A model generated the notes under the pieces. The model had not been told where the DNA came from. It did not search any database and was given only the letters and a program-made list of their open reading frames with translations. The position numbers were made by a program, and so were the translations under genes. From Gammaproteobacteria bacterium (lineage in GTDB: Bacteria > Pseudomonadota > Gammaproteobacteria > Steroidobacterales > Steroidobacteraceae), in the NCBI GenBank assembly GCA_030830595.1, contig JAURMS010000398.1, positions 1 to 12,032 of the forward strand: 12,032 bases of DNA, written 5' to 3'. Positions 1 to 7,601 of this stretch are shown one piece after another (the stretch's first letter is position 1; every line of letters begins with the position of its first letter).

Positions 1-1191
1 CACCGGCATGTCCATGTTGACGTTGGCGACCAGCCCATCGCGCGGCACGGTCGGGCTCTTGGCGAAGCGCTCCGAGCCCAGCAGGCCATTTTCCTCGCCA
101 GTGACGGCCACGAACAGGATGGAGCGTCTCGGCCGCTCGGCGGCGGAGGCCAGCAGTCGGGCGGTCTCGAGCATCACCGCGATGCCACTGGCGTTGTCCA
201 GTGCACCGTTGTAGATGTTGTCGCCGTTGACCGTGGCACCACGCCCCAGGTGATCGAGGTGCGCGCTGAACACCACGTACTCGTCCTTCAGGACGGGATC
301 GACCCCGGGCAGCAGGCCCACCACGTTGGCGCTCTCCGACTTGCCGAGTGCCGTGCGGTTGACCAGCGTCAGGGTGCCAGGCAGGTCGAAGGACTGGGGC
401 ACCCCCGCTTCGGCGTCGGCCCAGACCTGCTCCAGCGTCTTGGGTCCGCCGGCGAAGATGAGCTCCGCCATCCCCAGCGACAACGAGGCGCTGGCGCGGA
501 TCTCGGGGAAGGCCTCCACCGGCTGGCCGGCATCGTCGACCAGCCGACGTCGGGGTAGCACGGACTGCAGCACCGATTTCTCGAAAGGTGAACGAGCCTC
601 CGACTTGGGCGTGGGCAGGGAGATCATGCCCACCGCCCCACGACGGGCGATTTCCCGGGTGCGCTCTCTGGAAAAGTGTGCCCGGATGCTGCTTTCCAGG
701 GTGGGCGGCGAGTCCCACAGCACCACTGCGATCTTGCCGGTGAGGTCGATGTCGCCGAAGTCATCGTAACCATACTTCGGGGCGTGGATACCGAAGCCCA
801 CGAATACCAGCGGCGCGCTCACCTCCGCGTCTGCGGTGAAATAGTTCACGCCCGGCACGAAATCCTTCGCGGGTTCCAGTTCGGTGGCCTCACCGTCACG
901 AGTGAGCACGACGCGGCCCTGCGGGATCACTCGCGTGCCCTGTACGAACATGACCGGCTGCAGCCAGCCGCCCTCCTGGCCGGCCGGCTCGATGCCGTAG
1001 GACTCGAGCTGGGCCGCGACGTAGCGTGCGGCGATGTCATAGCCTCTCGAGCCGGTCGCCCGGCCTTCGAGCAGGTCGTCGGCGAGGAAGCCGACGTGGG
1101 CGCGCACCGCAGCAGGGAATGCCGGCGGCAGGTCGTCCGCGGCTACGGCAGGAAGGGGAGCGAGCAGGCAGAGCAGGGTCAGGATACGCAT
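1..1191 (-). CDS. Secreted M28-family zinc aminopeptidase, PA-domain containing (C-terminus cut by window edge)
   Basis: Partial gene: 397 codons are visible from the ATG at 1191 to the window edge, with no stop. The N-terminus is a classical signal peptide (MRILTLLCLLAPLPAVAA, cleavage near residue 18), so the product is periplasmic or secreted. Residues about 95-190 look like a protease-associated (PA) domain inserted before the catalytic core. Core M28 residues are visible: HLDHLG with zinc ligand H311, DNASG with bridging D332, GEEN with catalytic E366 and ligand E367, and NMDMP with ligand D394. The last histidine ligand would lie beyond the edge. The family removes N-terminal amino acids from peptides using two zinc ions; the substrate cannot be told. 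A strong GGAGGT site lies 4 bases before the ATG and fixes the start. It is divergent from the GNAT gene, with 49 bases between starts. Confidence 0.93.
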   Translation of the reverse strand, partial: MRILTLLCLLAPLPAVAADDLPPAFPAAVRAHVGFLADDLLEGRATGSRGYDIAARYVAAQLESYGIEPAGQEGGWLQPVMFVQGTRVIPQGRVVLTRDGEATELEPAKDFVPGVNYFTADAEVSAPLVFVGFGIHAPKYGYDDFGDIDLTGKIAVVLWDSPPTLESSIRAHFSRERTREIARRGAVGMISLPTPKSEARSPFEKSVLQSVLPRRRLVDDAGQPVEAFPEIRASASLSLGMAELIFAGGPKTLEQVWADAEAGVPQSFDLPGTLTLVNRTALGKSESANVVGLLPGVDPVLKDEYVVFSAHLDHLGRGATVNGDNIYNGALDNASGIAVMLETARLLASAAERPRRSILFVAVTGEENGLLGSERFAKSPTVPRDGLVANVNMDMPV

Positions 1192-1240
1192 GGGGACCTC
1201 CGGCAGTGCAGGACGGGCGAGTCTAGCGGAAAATGGGCCG

Positions 1241-1777
1241 ATGCAGACCAGCAAGGCGTCGGTCGATGTTGTGCTTCGGCAGGCCGGTGCGGCGGACGCA
1301 GCTGGCCTGGCGGCCCATGCCGAGCTGACCTTTCGCCTGGCCTGGTCGGCCTTCAACCGCCAGCAGGACATGGACGACTATTGCGGCGAGCATTTTACTC
1401 CGGATGCGGTGGCCGCAGACCTGGCCAGCAAAGGCGTGCGGGTGGTCCTGGCCGAGAGCGAGGGTGCACTGGTCGGTTACCTGAAAACCGTCGAGGGAGC
1501 GCCCTGCCTCGATCTGCCCGCCACCCTCCCCATCGAGATCGCGCGCTGCTACGTCACGCCCGCCTGGCATGGACGGGGCGTCGCCGAGGCCATGATGCTG
1601 CACACGCTCAAGCGTGCGCGCGAGTCCGGCTGTGACCTCCTCTGGCTCGCGGTCTGGGAGCAGGCGCCCCGAGCACGTGCCTTCTATGCACGCCACGGGT
1701 TTTCTGTGGTCGGCCGCCTGCCTTTCCAGCTGGGTCAGGATCTGCAGGAGGACCTGGTGGTCGCGAGACGCCCCTGA
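1241..1777 (+). CDS. GNAT-family N-acetyltransferase
   Basis: A 178-residue protein of the usual single-domain GNAT length, predicted cytoplasmic. The acetyl-CoA pyrophosphate-binding motif A is seen around residues 102-120 (RCYVTPAWHGRGVAEAMM, with HGRGVA as the Q/RxxGxG/A loop). Motif B follows with the family's typical ending AFYARHGFSVVG. The N-terminal half (YCGEHFTP, then a beta strand GALVGYLK) resembles PaiA/RimI-like acetyltransferases, but the acceptor substrate cannot be inferred. The in-frame ATG at 1190 would overlap the divergent peptidase start, so the ATG at 1241 is preferred, although its ribosome site is weak. The stop lies 10 bases from the convergent hrpB stop. The gene is isolated from functional partners, so context gives no clue to its role. 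Confidence 0.9.
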   Translation: MQTSKASVDVVLRQAGAADAAGLAAHAELTFRLAWSAFNRQQDMDDYCGEHFTPDAVAADLASKGVRVVLAESEGALVGYLKTVEGAPCLDLPATLPIEIARCYVTPAWHGRGVAEAMMLHTLKRARESGCDLLWLAVWEQAPRARAFYARHGFSVVGRLPFQLGQDLQEDLVVARRP

Positions 1778-1787
1778 AATCCGGGGA

Positions 1788-4283
1788 CTAACGAGGCCTG
1801 GTCCGTCGCGTGGCCGGCGCCGAGGCGGGATCGTCCGGCCAGAAATGCTTCGGGTAGCGTCCCTTCAGTTCCTTGCGCACTTCCTCGTAGCCTCTTGCCC
1901 AGAATCCCTGGAGGTCGCGGGTGATCTGCACCGGTCGCTGCGCAGGGGAGAGCAGCTTCAGGATGAGCGGGACACGGCCCCCGGCGAGTTGCGGCGTCTC
2001 GCGCATCCCGAACACCTCCTGCAGGCGCACCGCGAGCGAGGGCCCTGCCGGATCGGCATATTCAATCGGCAGCCGCGATCCGCTCGGGACTTCCAGGTGG
2101 GTCGGAGCCAGCGACTCGAGCTGGCGAACCAGGGTGTGGCCTAGCCTGTTCACCAGCGCCGCGTGCAGGTCGACCCGCTCGAGGTGGGCGAGGCGGCTGA
2201 CGCCCTCCAGCCAGGGGCCGAGCCACTGCTCCAGTTCATCCATGAGGTGTGTGTCATCCAGCGCTGGCCAGTCCTGTGCCGGTCCTGCCGGCAGTTGCCG
2301 CAGGAACTCGACCCGCTCACGCAGCGACTGCGAGGCCGCGGAAAAACGCAGGGCCGCGGGTCCGCGCCGGCGGATGCCCTCGAGCAGCGCGCGCTGGATC
2401 GCTGACGGGTCGGGTGAATCGATCCGCGACTCTGAGAGGCAGAGCGCCCCCAGGCGGATCTGGCGCCTTGCCAGGACGGCCCCCGCCTGGTCATCCCAGG
2501 CGATGTCCTCGGCCGACTCGATCAGGTCGCTGCAGTGGGCTTCCAGTTGTTCGCGGGAGATGGAGGCGGCCAGGAAAATCTGCGCTTCCCGCTCGCCCGA
2601 GTCGAGCTCGGCGACCACCACGAACTCGCAGGCCGAGAGCCGCTGCGGCCGACGGAACACCGCCCCGCGCCCGCCTGAGAGCAGGAAGCGCCCGTCGGCG
2701 CGACGCTGGCCGATGCGATCCGGATAGGCCATGGCCAGCAGGACGCCGGCGAGATCTTCCCGGCGTTCCAGCGCCTTCGCATTGCCGAGCCGTCGTTGCA
2801 GCACGGCGGACTGCCGGCGGATGCGCTGCAGGGTTCCCCGATCCGCATGGGGGCCTGTGACGTCGCCTGGATCCCCTCGGAGCAGGGCCAGGCGCTGCTC
2901 CAGGTCTGCATCATCGAACGCCGCGGCACCGCGCAGCAGGTCACGCTCGCCAAGCAGGGCTGCCATGTCGCAGGCGAGGCCGGCAGCGCCGAGCTCGCCA
3001 GCACGCAGCAACATGTGTGCCAGCCGCGGGTGAACTCCGAGCCTCGACATGGCCCGGCCGTGCGGGGTGATCCGTCCGCCGGAATCCAACGCTCCCAGTC
3101 GCGTCAGCAGTTCGCGGGACTGCGCGAGCAGTACCTGTGGCGGTGGATCCGGGAAGGACAGCGTGGTGGCGTCCCCGCTACCCCAGGCCGCGAGTTCAAG
3201 TGCCAGGGGACACAAATCGGCGTCGAGGATCTCCGGCGATGACTGCGCCTCCAGTCCGCGATGCTCGTCCTCCGACCACAGTCGATAGCAGGTGCCGGGT
3301 CCTAGACGGCCCGCGCGACCCCTGCGCTGGTCGGTCGCGGCACGCGAGCTGCGCACGGTCACGAGCGTACTCATGGCGGTGCCAGGATCGAAGCGTGGCC
3401 GGCGTGACCAGCCGCTGTCGATCACGACGCCGATGCCCTCGATGGTCAAGGAGGTCTCGGCGATGGAAGTCGAGAGGATGACCTTTCTGCGTCCTGGTTT
3501 CGCGGGCGCGAGGGCACTGTCCTGAGCGGCGGGCGAGAGATCGCCATACAGCGGGTGGACGTCCGTACCCGGCATGCCTCCAGCTTCCGTCAGCAACTTC
3601 TCGACCCGGCGGATTTCACCGGCACCTGGCAGGAAAACGAGCACGTCGCCGTCGTGGCGCTCCAAAGCCTGGCGCACGCTGGCCGCTACGACACGCGGCA
3701 GGTCGGCCATGGCCGGGCGGCGTCCGTAGACGGTCTCCACCGGGTGCAGCGAGGTGCCGCCGGTAATGATCCGTGCCCCACCGAGGAGCCCAGCGAGAGG
3801 CTCCACCGCCAGCGTGGCTGACATCAAGAGCACCCGCAGGTCCGGGCGCAGGTGGCGGCGGACATCGAGGGCCAAGGCCAGCCCGAGATCGGCCTGCAGG
3901 CTGCGCTCATGGAACTCGTCGAAGATGACGAGCCCGGTGCCCTCCAGCGCAGGGTCCTCCTGGAGCAGGCGGGTGAGGATGCCCTCCGTCACGACCAGGA
4001 GCCGCGTGTCCCGGGAGTGGGCGCTGTCGAGGCGCGTAAGAAAGCCCACCTTGCCACCCAGGGGTTCTTGCAACAGCGTGGCCATGCGCGCTGCCACCGC
4101 GCGAGCAGCCAAACGTCGCGGTTCGAGCATCAGGATTCGCTGGCTGCCCAGCCAGTCGGCCTCGAGCAGGGCCAGCGGGGCGAGCGTGCTCTTGCCGGTG
4201 CCGGTAGGGGCCTGGAGGATGGCGCTGCCCTGGCGGCCGAGCGCCTCCAGCAGCGGTGGCAGGAGTGCCTCCAGGGAAGACAT
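1788..4283 (-). CDS. hrpB: ATP-dependent helicase HrpB
   Basis: An 831-residue DEAH/RHA-type helicase, the usual length for HrpB, predicted to unwind RNA in an ATP-dependent way; its physiological role is poorly defined. Visible motifs: Walker A APTGTGKST (residues 25-33), EPRRLAAR (54-61), motif II DEFH (122-125), MSAT (154-157), STSIAETSLTIEG (271-283) and motif VI QRRGRAGR (319-326). The HrpB-specific C-terminal domain is clear: SLAVRLQEVFGM, GRVPLILKLLSPAQRP and KGRYPKHFWPDDPA near the end match the E. coli protein closely. A start at 4352 is possible in frame, but that extension lies within the upstream gene and is not HrpB-like; the ATG at 4283 gives the conserved N-terminus. It starts 7 bases after the pseudouridine synthase stop and has no clear Shine-Dalgarno, suggesting translational coupling in one operon. 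Confidence 0.98.
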   Translation of the reverse strand: MSSLEALLPPLLEALGRQGSAILQAPTGTGKSTLAPLALLEADWLGSQRILMLEPRRLAARAVAARMATLLQEPLGGKVGFLTRLDSAHSRDTRLLVVTEGILTRLLQEDPALEGTGLVIFDEFHERSLQADLGLALALDVRRHLRPDLRVLLMSATLAVEPLAGLLGGARIITGGTSLHPVETVYGRRPAMADLPRVVAASVRQALERHDGDVLVFLPGAGEIRRVEKLLTEAGGMPGTDVHPLYGDLSPAAQDSALAPAKPGRRKVILSTSIAETSLTIEGIGVVIDSGWSRRPRFDPGTAMSTLVTVRSSRAATDQRRGRAGRLGPGTCYRLWSEDEHRGLEAQSSPEILDADLCPLALELAAWGSGDATTLSFPDPPPQVLLAQSRELLTRLGALDSGGRITPHGRAMSRLGVHPRLAHMLLRAGELGAAGLACDMAALLGERDLLRGAAAFDDADLEQRLALLRGDPGDVTGPHADRGTLQRIRRQSAVLQRRLGNAKALERREDLAGVLLAMAYPDRIGQRRADGRFLLSGGRGAVFRRPQRLSACEFVVVAELDSGEREAQIFLAASISREQLEAHCSDLIESAEDIAWDDQAGAVLARRQIRLGALCLSESRIDSPDPSAIQRALLEGIRRRGPAALRFSAASQSLRERVEFLRQLPAGPAQDWPALDDTHLMDELEQWLGPWLEGVSRLAHLERVDLHAALVNRLGHTLVRQLESLAPTHLEVPSGSRLPIEYADPAGPSLAVRLQEVFGMRETPQLAGGRVPLILKLLSPAQRPVQITRDLQGFWARGYEEVRKELKGRYPKHFWPDDPASAPATRRTRPR

Positions 4284-4290
4284 GTCCGTG

Positions 4291-5214
4291 CTAGAGCAAC
4301 ACCGCCCTGCGCAGGGCCATGATCTCCTCCGGGCGCAGCGCACGGTATTCACCGGACTTGAGTGAGCCCAACTGCAGTGGGCCGATGGACACGCGCTCCA
4401 GTTTGCGGACCTTCAGGCCCACACGCGCCATCAGCCGGCGGATCTCGCGGTTCTGCCCCTCGCCGAGCGTCAGCTCCACCAGTGACCAGCCACCGCTGCG
4501 CCGGTCACGGTGAGAGCGCAGCACGCGCAGCGCCTTGACCGAGGCCCGTTTGCCACCGCCGCCGCCGCCGCCGGCCTTGCTGCGGGCAATGGCTGCCGGA
4601 TCGGCAAGGTAGACGCCCTTTTTCAGGACCTCGATGGTGGTGGGATCGAGCTGGCCTTCGAGCGTCACCCGGTAGCGCTTCTCCACCTCGTGGCGAGGAT
4701 GGGCCAGTCGGTGGGTCAGGTCGCCGTCGTTGGTGAGCAGCACAAGTCCGGTGGAGTCCGCATCCAGGCGTCCCACGGGGTAGACGCGCTGGCCGTGCGG
4801 CACGGCGGCACTTACCAGGTCCACGACGTGGGCGCGGCCCTCCGGGTCACGGGCAGTCGAAATGATGCCCTTGGGCTTGTTGACGGCGAAGTACAGGTAG
4901 TCACGCTGCAGACGCCCGCGCCGCGACAGGTCGACGACCTCGCCGTCGAACTCGACCAGGTCATTGTCGGGCAGCACCCAGCACGGCAGCGTACGCACCG
5001 GCCGGCCGTTCACCCGGATGCGCCCGGCCTTCACCGCCAGTTCGCAGTCGCGGCGCGAGGCCAGGCCCGCATCGGCCAGCACCTTCTGCAGCCGCTCGGA
5101 GCCCGGCGGCCCACTCTCTGCCTCGCGGGGCGCATCGGCTCCACTCGAGGCACGCCTTGCCGCCGGCTGCTTGCGGGCGGCTGGCCGGAACCTGGGATCT
5201 TCGATGTCGGTCAT
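4291..5214 (-). CDS. RsuA/RluB-family rRNA pseudouridine synthase
   Basis: A 307-residue enzyme that isomerises a specific uridine of ribosomal RNA to pseudouridine. A basic, Ala/Arg-rich tail (1-38) precedes an S4 RNA-binding domain (about 40-95; RLQKVLADAGLASRR). The catalytic domain begins at FAVNKPKGIIST and carries the family signature PVGRLDADSTGLVLLTNDG with catalytic Asp151. The conserved GEGQNREIRRL is also present. The closest family type appears to be RluB (23S U2605), but RluF- or RluE-like specificity cannot be excluded, and the common scpA-scpB neighbours are absent, so no symbol is given. A run of seven glycines (GCC-repeat DNA, 4552-4572) sits in the loop before KRASVKAL. It lies 37 bases behind the class V aminotransferase and 7 bases ahead of hrpB, consistent with one transcript. 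Confidence 0.94.
   Translation of the reverse strand: MTDIEDPRFRPAARKQPAARRASSGADAPREAESGPPGSERLQKVLADAGLASRRDCELAVKAGRIRVNGRPVRTLPCWVLPDNDLVEFDGEVVDLSRRGRLQRDYLYFAVNKPKGIISTARDPEGRAHVVDLVSAAVPHGQRVYPVGRLDADSTGLVLLTNDGDLTHRLAHPRHEVEKRYRVTLEGQLDPTTIEVLKKGVYLADPAAIARSKAGGGGGGGKRASVKALRVLRSHRDRRSGGWSLVELTLGEGQNREIRRLMARVGLKVRKLERVSIGPLQLGSLKSGEYRALRPEEIMALRRAVLL
4552..4572. repeat. GCC trinucleotide repeat encoding a seven-glycine run
   Basis: Seven consecutive glycine codons on the minus strand; five of them are identical GCC units on the plus strand (4558-4572). The run lies in a surface loop of the pseudouridine synthase, between its ADPAAIARSKA and KRASVKAL segments. Slippage here would add or remove whole glycines without a frameshift. 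Confidence 0.9.
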
Positions 5215-5251
5215 GATGCGCGGATTCTAGCCGGGTCCCGCGCTCCTGCCT

Positions 5252-6952
5252 TCAGTGAGTGAAAAACTGCAGGTCGCCGAAACCGGCCACCGCAGGCATC
5301 GGGCGCGCGGCCTGCGGCATTAGCGAGGCAGCGAGGGTTTGGGCTGCAGCGAGATGGGCGGCATAGCCTGCGGCGCGTTCCCGCGCCGGGCGGGCGGTGG
5401 ACTGCAAGGGAGGCGCCTCGAGGGCCGCCGCGAGGGAGAGTGCGACGTCCGGAGCTGTGCTCGCCTCGTGCCGCCACGAGCCATCGAGCGGGTCGAAGCG
5501 ATACAGCGGCAGGAACCGATGGCCTTCGCGGGCGATGAAACGCACCGCATCGATCACGTAGCCGGCATCGAAATCGTCCATGCTGAAGTGAAAGCCAACC
5601 CGGCACCAGCCGGGCTTGATGCCGTGGTATCCCTTGCGCACCCATTCGCGGTAGCGTTCCGAGAGGTCCAGGCCGATGCCCAGCAGGCGATGCCCATAGG
5701 GACCGGCGCAGGAGCAGCCGGCCCGCGACTGGATGCCGAACAGGTCGTTCAGCAGTGCCGTGACGAACTTCGGGTGCAGGTAGCCGCCGCCGCGTGGATC
5801 GCGCAGGTTGAAGGACACGATGCCGATGCGTCGGGCCGGATCGGGGTTGCCGAGGATCTCGATGCCCGGCTCCCCGTGCCAAGCGGCAAAAGCCTTCTGC
5901 AGCAGGGCCTGCTCGCGTGCCTCGATGGCTTCCGGGGTGATCTCGGACTTGATCTCGAAGGCCAGCGCCGCCCTGAGGGTTTGCAGGATGCCGGGCGTGC
6001 CGGCCTTCTCTCGCTCCTCGATGTCCGCGATGAAATCCTGGTCGCTTGGGCTGACATACTCCACCGTGCCGCCACCGGCAAAACTCGGTGGCAATTCGCG
6101 TCGGTAGAGCCGTTGGTTGAAGACCAGAATGCCGCTCGAGCCGGGCCCGCCCAGGAACTTGTGCGGTGAGAGGAACACCGCGTCCAGCCAGCCCTCGCCA
6201 CCCGGGTTCATGTCGATCTCGACGTAGGGCGCACTCGCCGCGTAGTCGAAGCAGGCCAGTGCGCCGTGCCGGTGCAGCAACGCGGCGATGGCCTGTACGT
6301 CACTTTTCATGCCGGTGACGTTCGAGGCCGCAGAGAAGGCCCCGATCTTGTCCCGACCGACCCAGGTGGGATCCGTGAGCAGGCGCTCCAGATGAGCCAG
6401 GTCGATACCGCCATCCCGGGCCAGTTCAACTTCTACCACGGTGGCCAGTCCCTGGCGCCAGGAGATCTCGTTCGAGTGATGCTCATAGGGGCCAACGAAC
6501 ACCACTGGCTGGCTCGCCGACTGGTGACTCGCGAAGGCCTGCGCGCCCTCGGTGCCCAGGCAGTCCTGCAGCGTTGCGTCGAGCCTGGCACGGGTGGCCG
6601 GCGGGATGGCCACGCCGAGCAGTTGCTGGAGGCGGGCGATCGCACCCGTCGCGCCCGTGCCGCAGGCGACCACACGCCCCTCGGGGCCGGCGTTCACGGC
6701 GCGCTTGATCGACTGCTCGGCCTGATGCAGCAGCTGCGAGGTGCCCCGACCGGTGACGTCGTCCTCGGTGTGGGTGTTGGCATAAGTTTGCAGCAGCCCC
6801 TGCAGGTAGCGTTCGACGAACAGCAGTGAGCGCCCTGAGGCGGTGTAGTCGCAATAAACCAGGGGCCGGGTGCCGAAGGGGGTCTCGATGTCGGTATCGA
6901 TTCCGACGATGGCATCGCGCAGGGACTCGAGGGACAGGCGTCTGTCGGGCAC
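5252..6952 (-). CDS. SufS-like class V aminotransferase (probable cysteine desulfurase/lyase) with C-terminal extension
   Basis: A 566-residue PLP enzyme of the NifS/SufS class, predicted cytoplasmic and well above the usual 400 residues. Cofactor features are visible: GTGATGA phosphate loop (98-104), EHHSNE with H158/H159, the PLP-pyridine aspartate in CFDYAASAP (D236), and the Schiff-base lysine in SPHKFLGG (K265). The segment SRAGCSCAGPYGH aligns with the SufS/CsdA active-site pattern RxGxxCAxP, placing C415 at the sulfur-accepting cysteine; C413 is an extra neighbouring cysteine. Residues about 475-566 form a tail beyond the normal fold, starting HRFLPLYRFDPLDGSWRH. The start is GTG at 6952, supported by GAGGT 5 bases upstream. 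It heads the probable operon with the pseudouridine synthase and hrpB and diverges from a DecR-like regulator. Cysteine or selenocysteine as substrate is inference; isopenicillin-epimerase-like or other lyase chemistry is possible. Confidence 0.92.
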   Translation of the reverse strand: MPDRRLSLESLRDAIVGIDTDIETPFGTRPLVYCDYTASGRSLLFVERYLQGLLQTYANTHTEDDVTGRGTSQLLHQAEQSIKRAVNAGPEGRVVACGTGATGAIARLQQLLGVAIPPATRARLDATLQDCLGTEGAQAFASHQSASQPVVFVGPYEHHSNEISWRQGLATVVEVELARDGGIDLAHLERLLTDPTWVGRDKIGAFSAASNVTGMKSDVQAIAALLHRHGALACFDYAASAPYVEIDMNPGGEGWLDAVFLSPHKFLGGPGSSGILVFNQRLYRRELPPSFAGGGTVEYVSPSDQDFIADIEEREKAGTPGILQTLRAALAFEIKSEITPEAIEAREQALLQKAFAAWHGEPGIEILGNPDPARRIGIVSFNLRDPRGGGYLHPKFVTALLNDLFGIQSRAGCSCAGPYGHRLLGIGLDLSERYREWVRKGYHGIKPGWCRVGFHFSMDDFDAGYVIDAVRFIAREGHRFLPLYRFDPLDGSWRHEASTAPDVALSLAAALEAPPLQSTARPARERAAGYAAHLAAAQTLAASLMPQAARPMPAVAGFGDLQFFTH

Positions 6953-7007
6953 GGCGACCTCGCAGGCTGGAAAGAAATGAATCTAGCAGCGCCGGCGGGG
7001 CAAAGGA

Positions 7008-7035
7008 TTGCTTTTTATTGCTTCAATAATATTAA
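7008..7035 (+). promoter_or_regulatory. Possible promoter of the DecR-like regulator
   Basis: TTGCTT (7008-7013), a 16-base spacer and TATTAA (7030-7035) form a reasonable sigma70-type promoter that overlaps the palindrome, as expected for autoregulation. A TATAAA at 7052-7057 is an alternative -10 but would start the message at about the ATG itself. Neither can be confirmed by eye in such AT-rich DNA. Confidence 0.35.
7015..7029. promoter_or_regulatory. Candidate operator palindrome TTATTG-CTT-CAATAA for the DecR-like regulator
   Basis: A perfect inverted repeat of 6-base arms around 3 bases, inside a sharply AT-rich stretch (about 7010-7063) of an otherwise GC-rich sequence. It sits between the divergent DecR-like regulator and the SufS-like enzyme. 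Its 15-base size matches typical Lrp/AsnC half-site pairs. Operator function and control of both genes are inference. Confidence 0.5.
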
Positions 7036-7063
7036 AAATAGAAAAAAATGCTATAAATAATTC

Positions 7064-7546
7064 ATGAAAAAGAAAATTGAACTTGATGGCAAGGATCTGC
7101 AAATCCTTGGGCTGCTGCAGGAGGATGCCATGATGCCGGTGGCGGAAATCGCCGAGAGGATCGGCCTGACCACCACCCCCTGCTGGCGCCGCATCCAGCG
7201 CCTCGAGGAGGCCGGGGTGGTTCGGCGGCGGGTGGCCATCCTCGATCCTGCGGCGCTGAATGTCCCGGTCTCGGTGTTCGTCAGCGTGCGGACCAGCCAG
7301 CACAGCGCCCGCTGGCTGCAGAAATTCCGGCGGGCCCTGGAGGACATTCCCGAAGTGGTCGAGGCCTATCGCATGAGCGGCGAGGTGGATTACTTGTTGC
7401 GTGTAGTGGTGCCGGACATCGCCGGTTACGATCAGGTCTACAAGGCGCTGATCCAGCGTGTGGAACTGGCTGACGTCACGTCCAGCTTTTCAATGGAGGA
7501 GCTCAAGCACGTGACCGCGCTGCCTCTGCACCACGCCGGCAAATGA
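7064..7546 (+). CDS. decR: DecR-like Lrp/AsnC family transcriptional regulator
   Basis: A 160-residue one-domain-pair regulator: winged HTH (about residues 8-60, with LTTTPCWRRIQRLEEAG) followed by a RAM effector-binding domain (about 70-145). The resemblance to E. coli DecR (YbaO) is close in several diagnostic places: LTTTPCW, SGEVDYLLRV and DVTSSFSMEELKHVTALPL. DecR is known as a cysteine-responsive activator of cysteine-detoxifying genes. Here the gene faces a SufS-like enzyme carrying a desulfurase cysteine motif, which fits control of cysteine breakdown or sulfur transfer; that target is inferred. The ATG at 7064 has no visible Shine-Dalgarno and is preceded by AT-rich DNA. The gene ends at 7546, just before the terminator of the convergent HiPIP gene. 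A general AsnC/Lrp role is the alternative. Confidence 0.92.
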   Translation: MKKKIELDGKDLQILGLLQEDAMMPVAEIAERIGLTTTPCWRRIQRLEEAGVVRRRVAILDPAALNVPVSVFVSVRTSQHSARWLQKFRRALEDIPEVVEAYRMSGEVDYLLRVVVPDIAGYDQVYKALIQRVELADVTSSFSMEELKHVTALPLHHAGK

Positions 7547-7549
7547 AAA

Positions 7550-7578
7550 GGCCCGGGGAGCTCGCTCTCCACCGGGCC
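7550..7578 (-). terminator. Intrinsic terminator of the HiPIP gene
   Basis: The stem GGCCCGGGGAG pairs with CTCC-A-CCGGGCC (11 pairs, one bulged A, 6-base loop). Read leftwards it is followed by C then TTTT and an AT-rich run, the pattern of a rho-independent terminator for the minus-strand HiPIP gene 24 bases away. Read rightwards there is no U tract, so it is a weaker stop for the convergent regulator. Confidence 0.8.
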
Positions 7579-7601
7579 CTGATCTGCGGATTGGCGTGGC
7601 C

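Noticed and set aside
676..1635. Long plus-strand open frame (319 codons) overlapping the peptidase gene
   Set aside because: It lies opposite and across the M28 peptidase and GNAT genes, has Arg/Gly-rich low-information sequence and no domain. It is an antisense shadow typical of GC-rich DNA.
4284..4352. Upstream in-frame start for hrpB at 4352
   Set aside because: The extra 23 residues (Arg/Cys-rich) lie within the end of the pseudouridine synthase gene and do not resemble HrpB N-termini.
4510..6169. Plus-strand open frames of 250-276 codons opposite the pseudouridine synthase and aminotransferase genes
   Set aside because: The minus-strand proteins have clear catalytic motifs across the same bases; the plus-strand translations show no motifs or ribosome sites.
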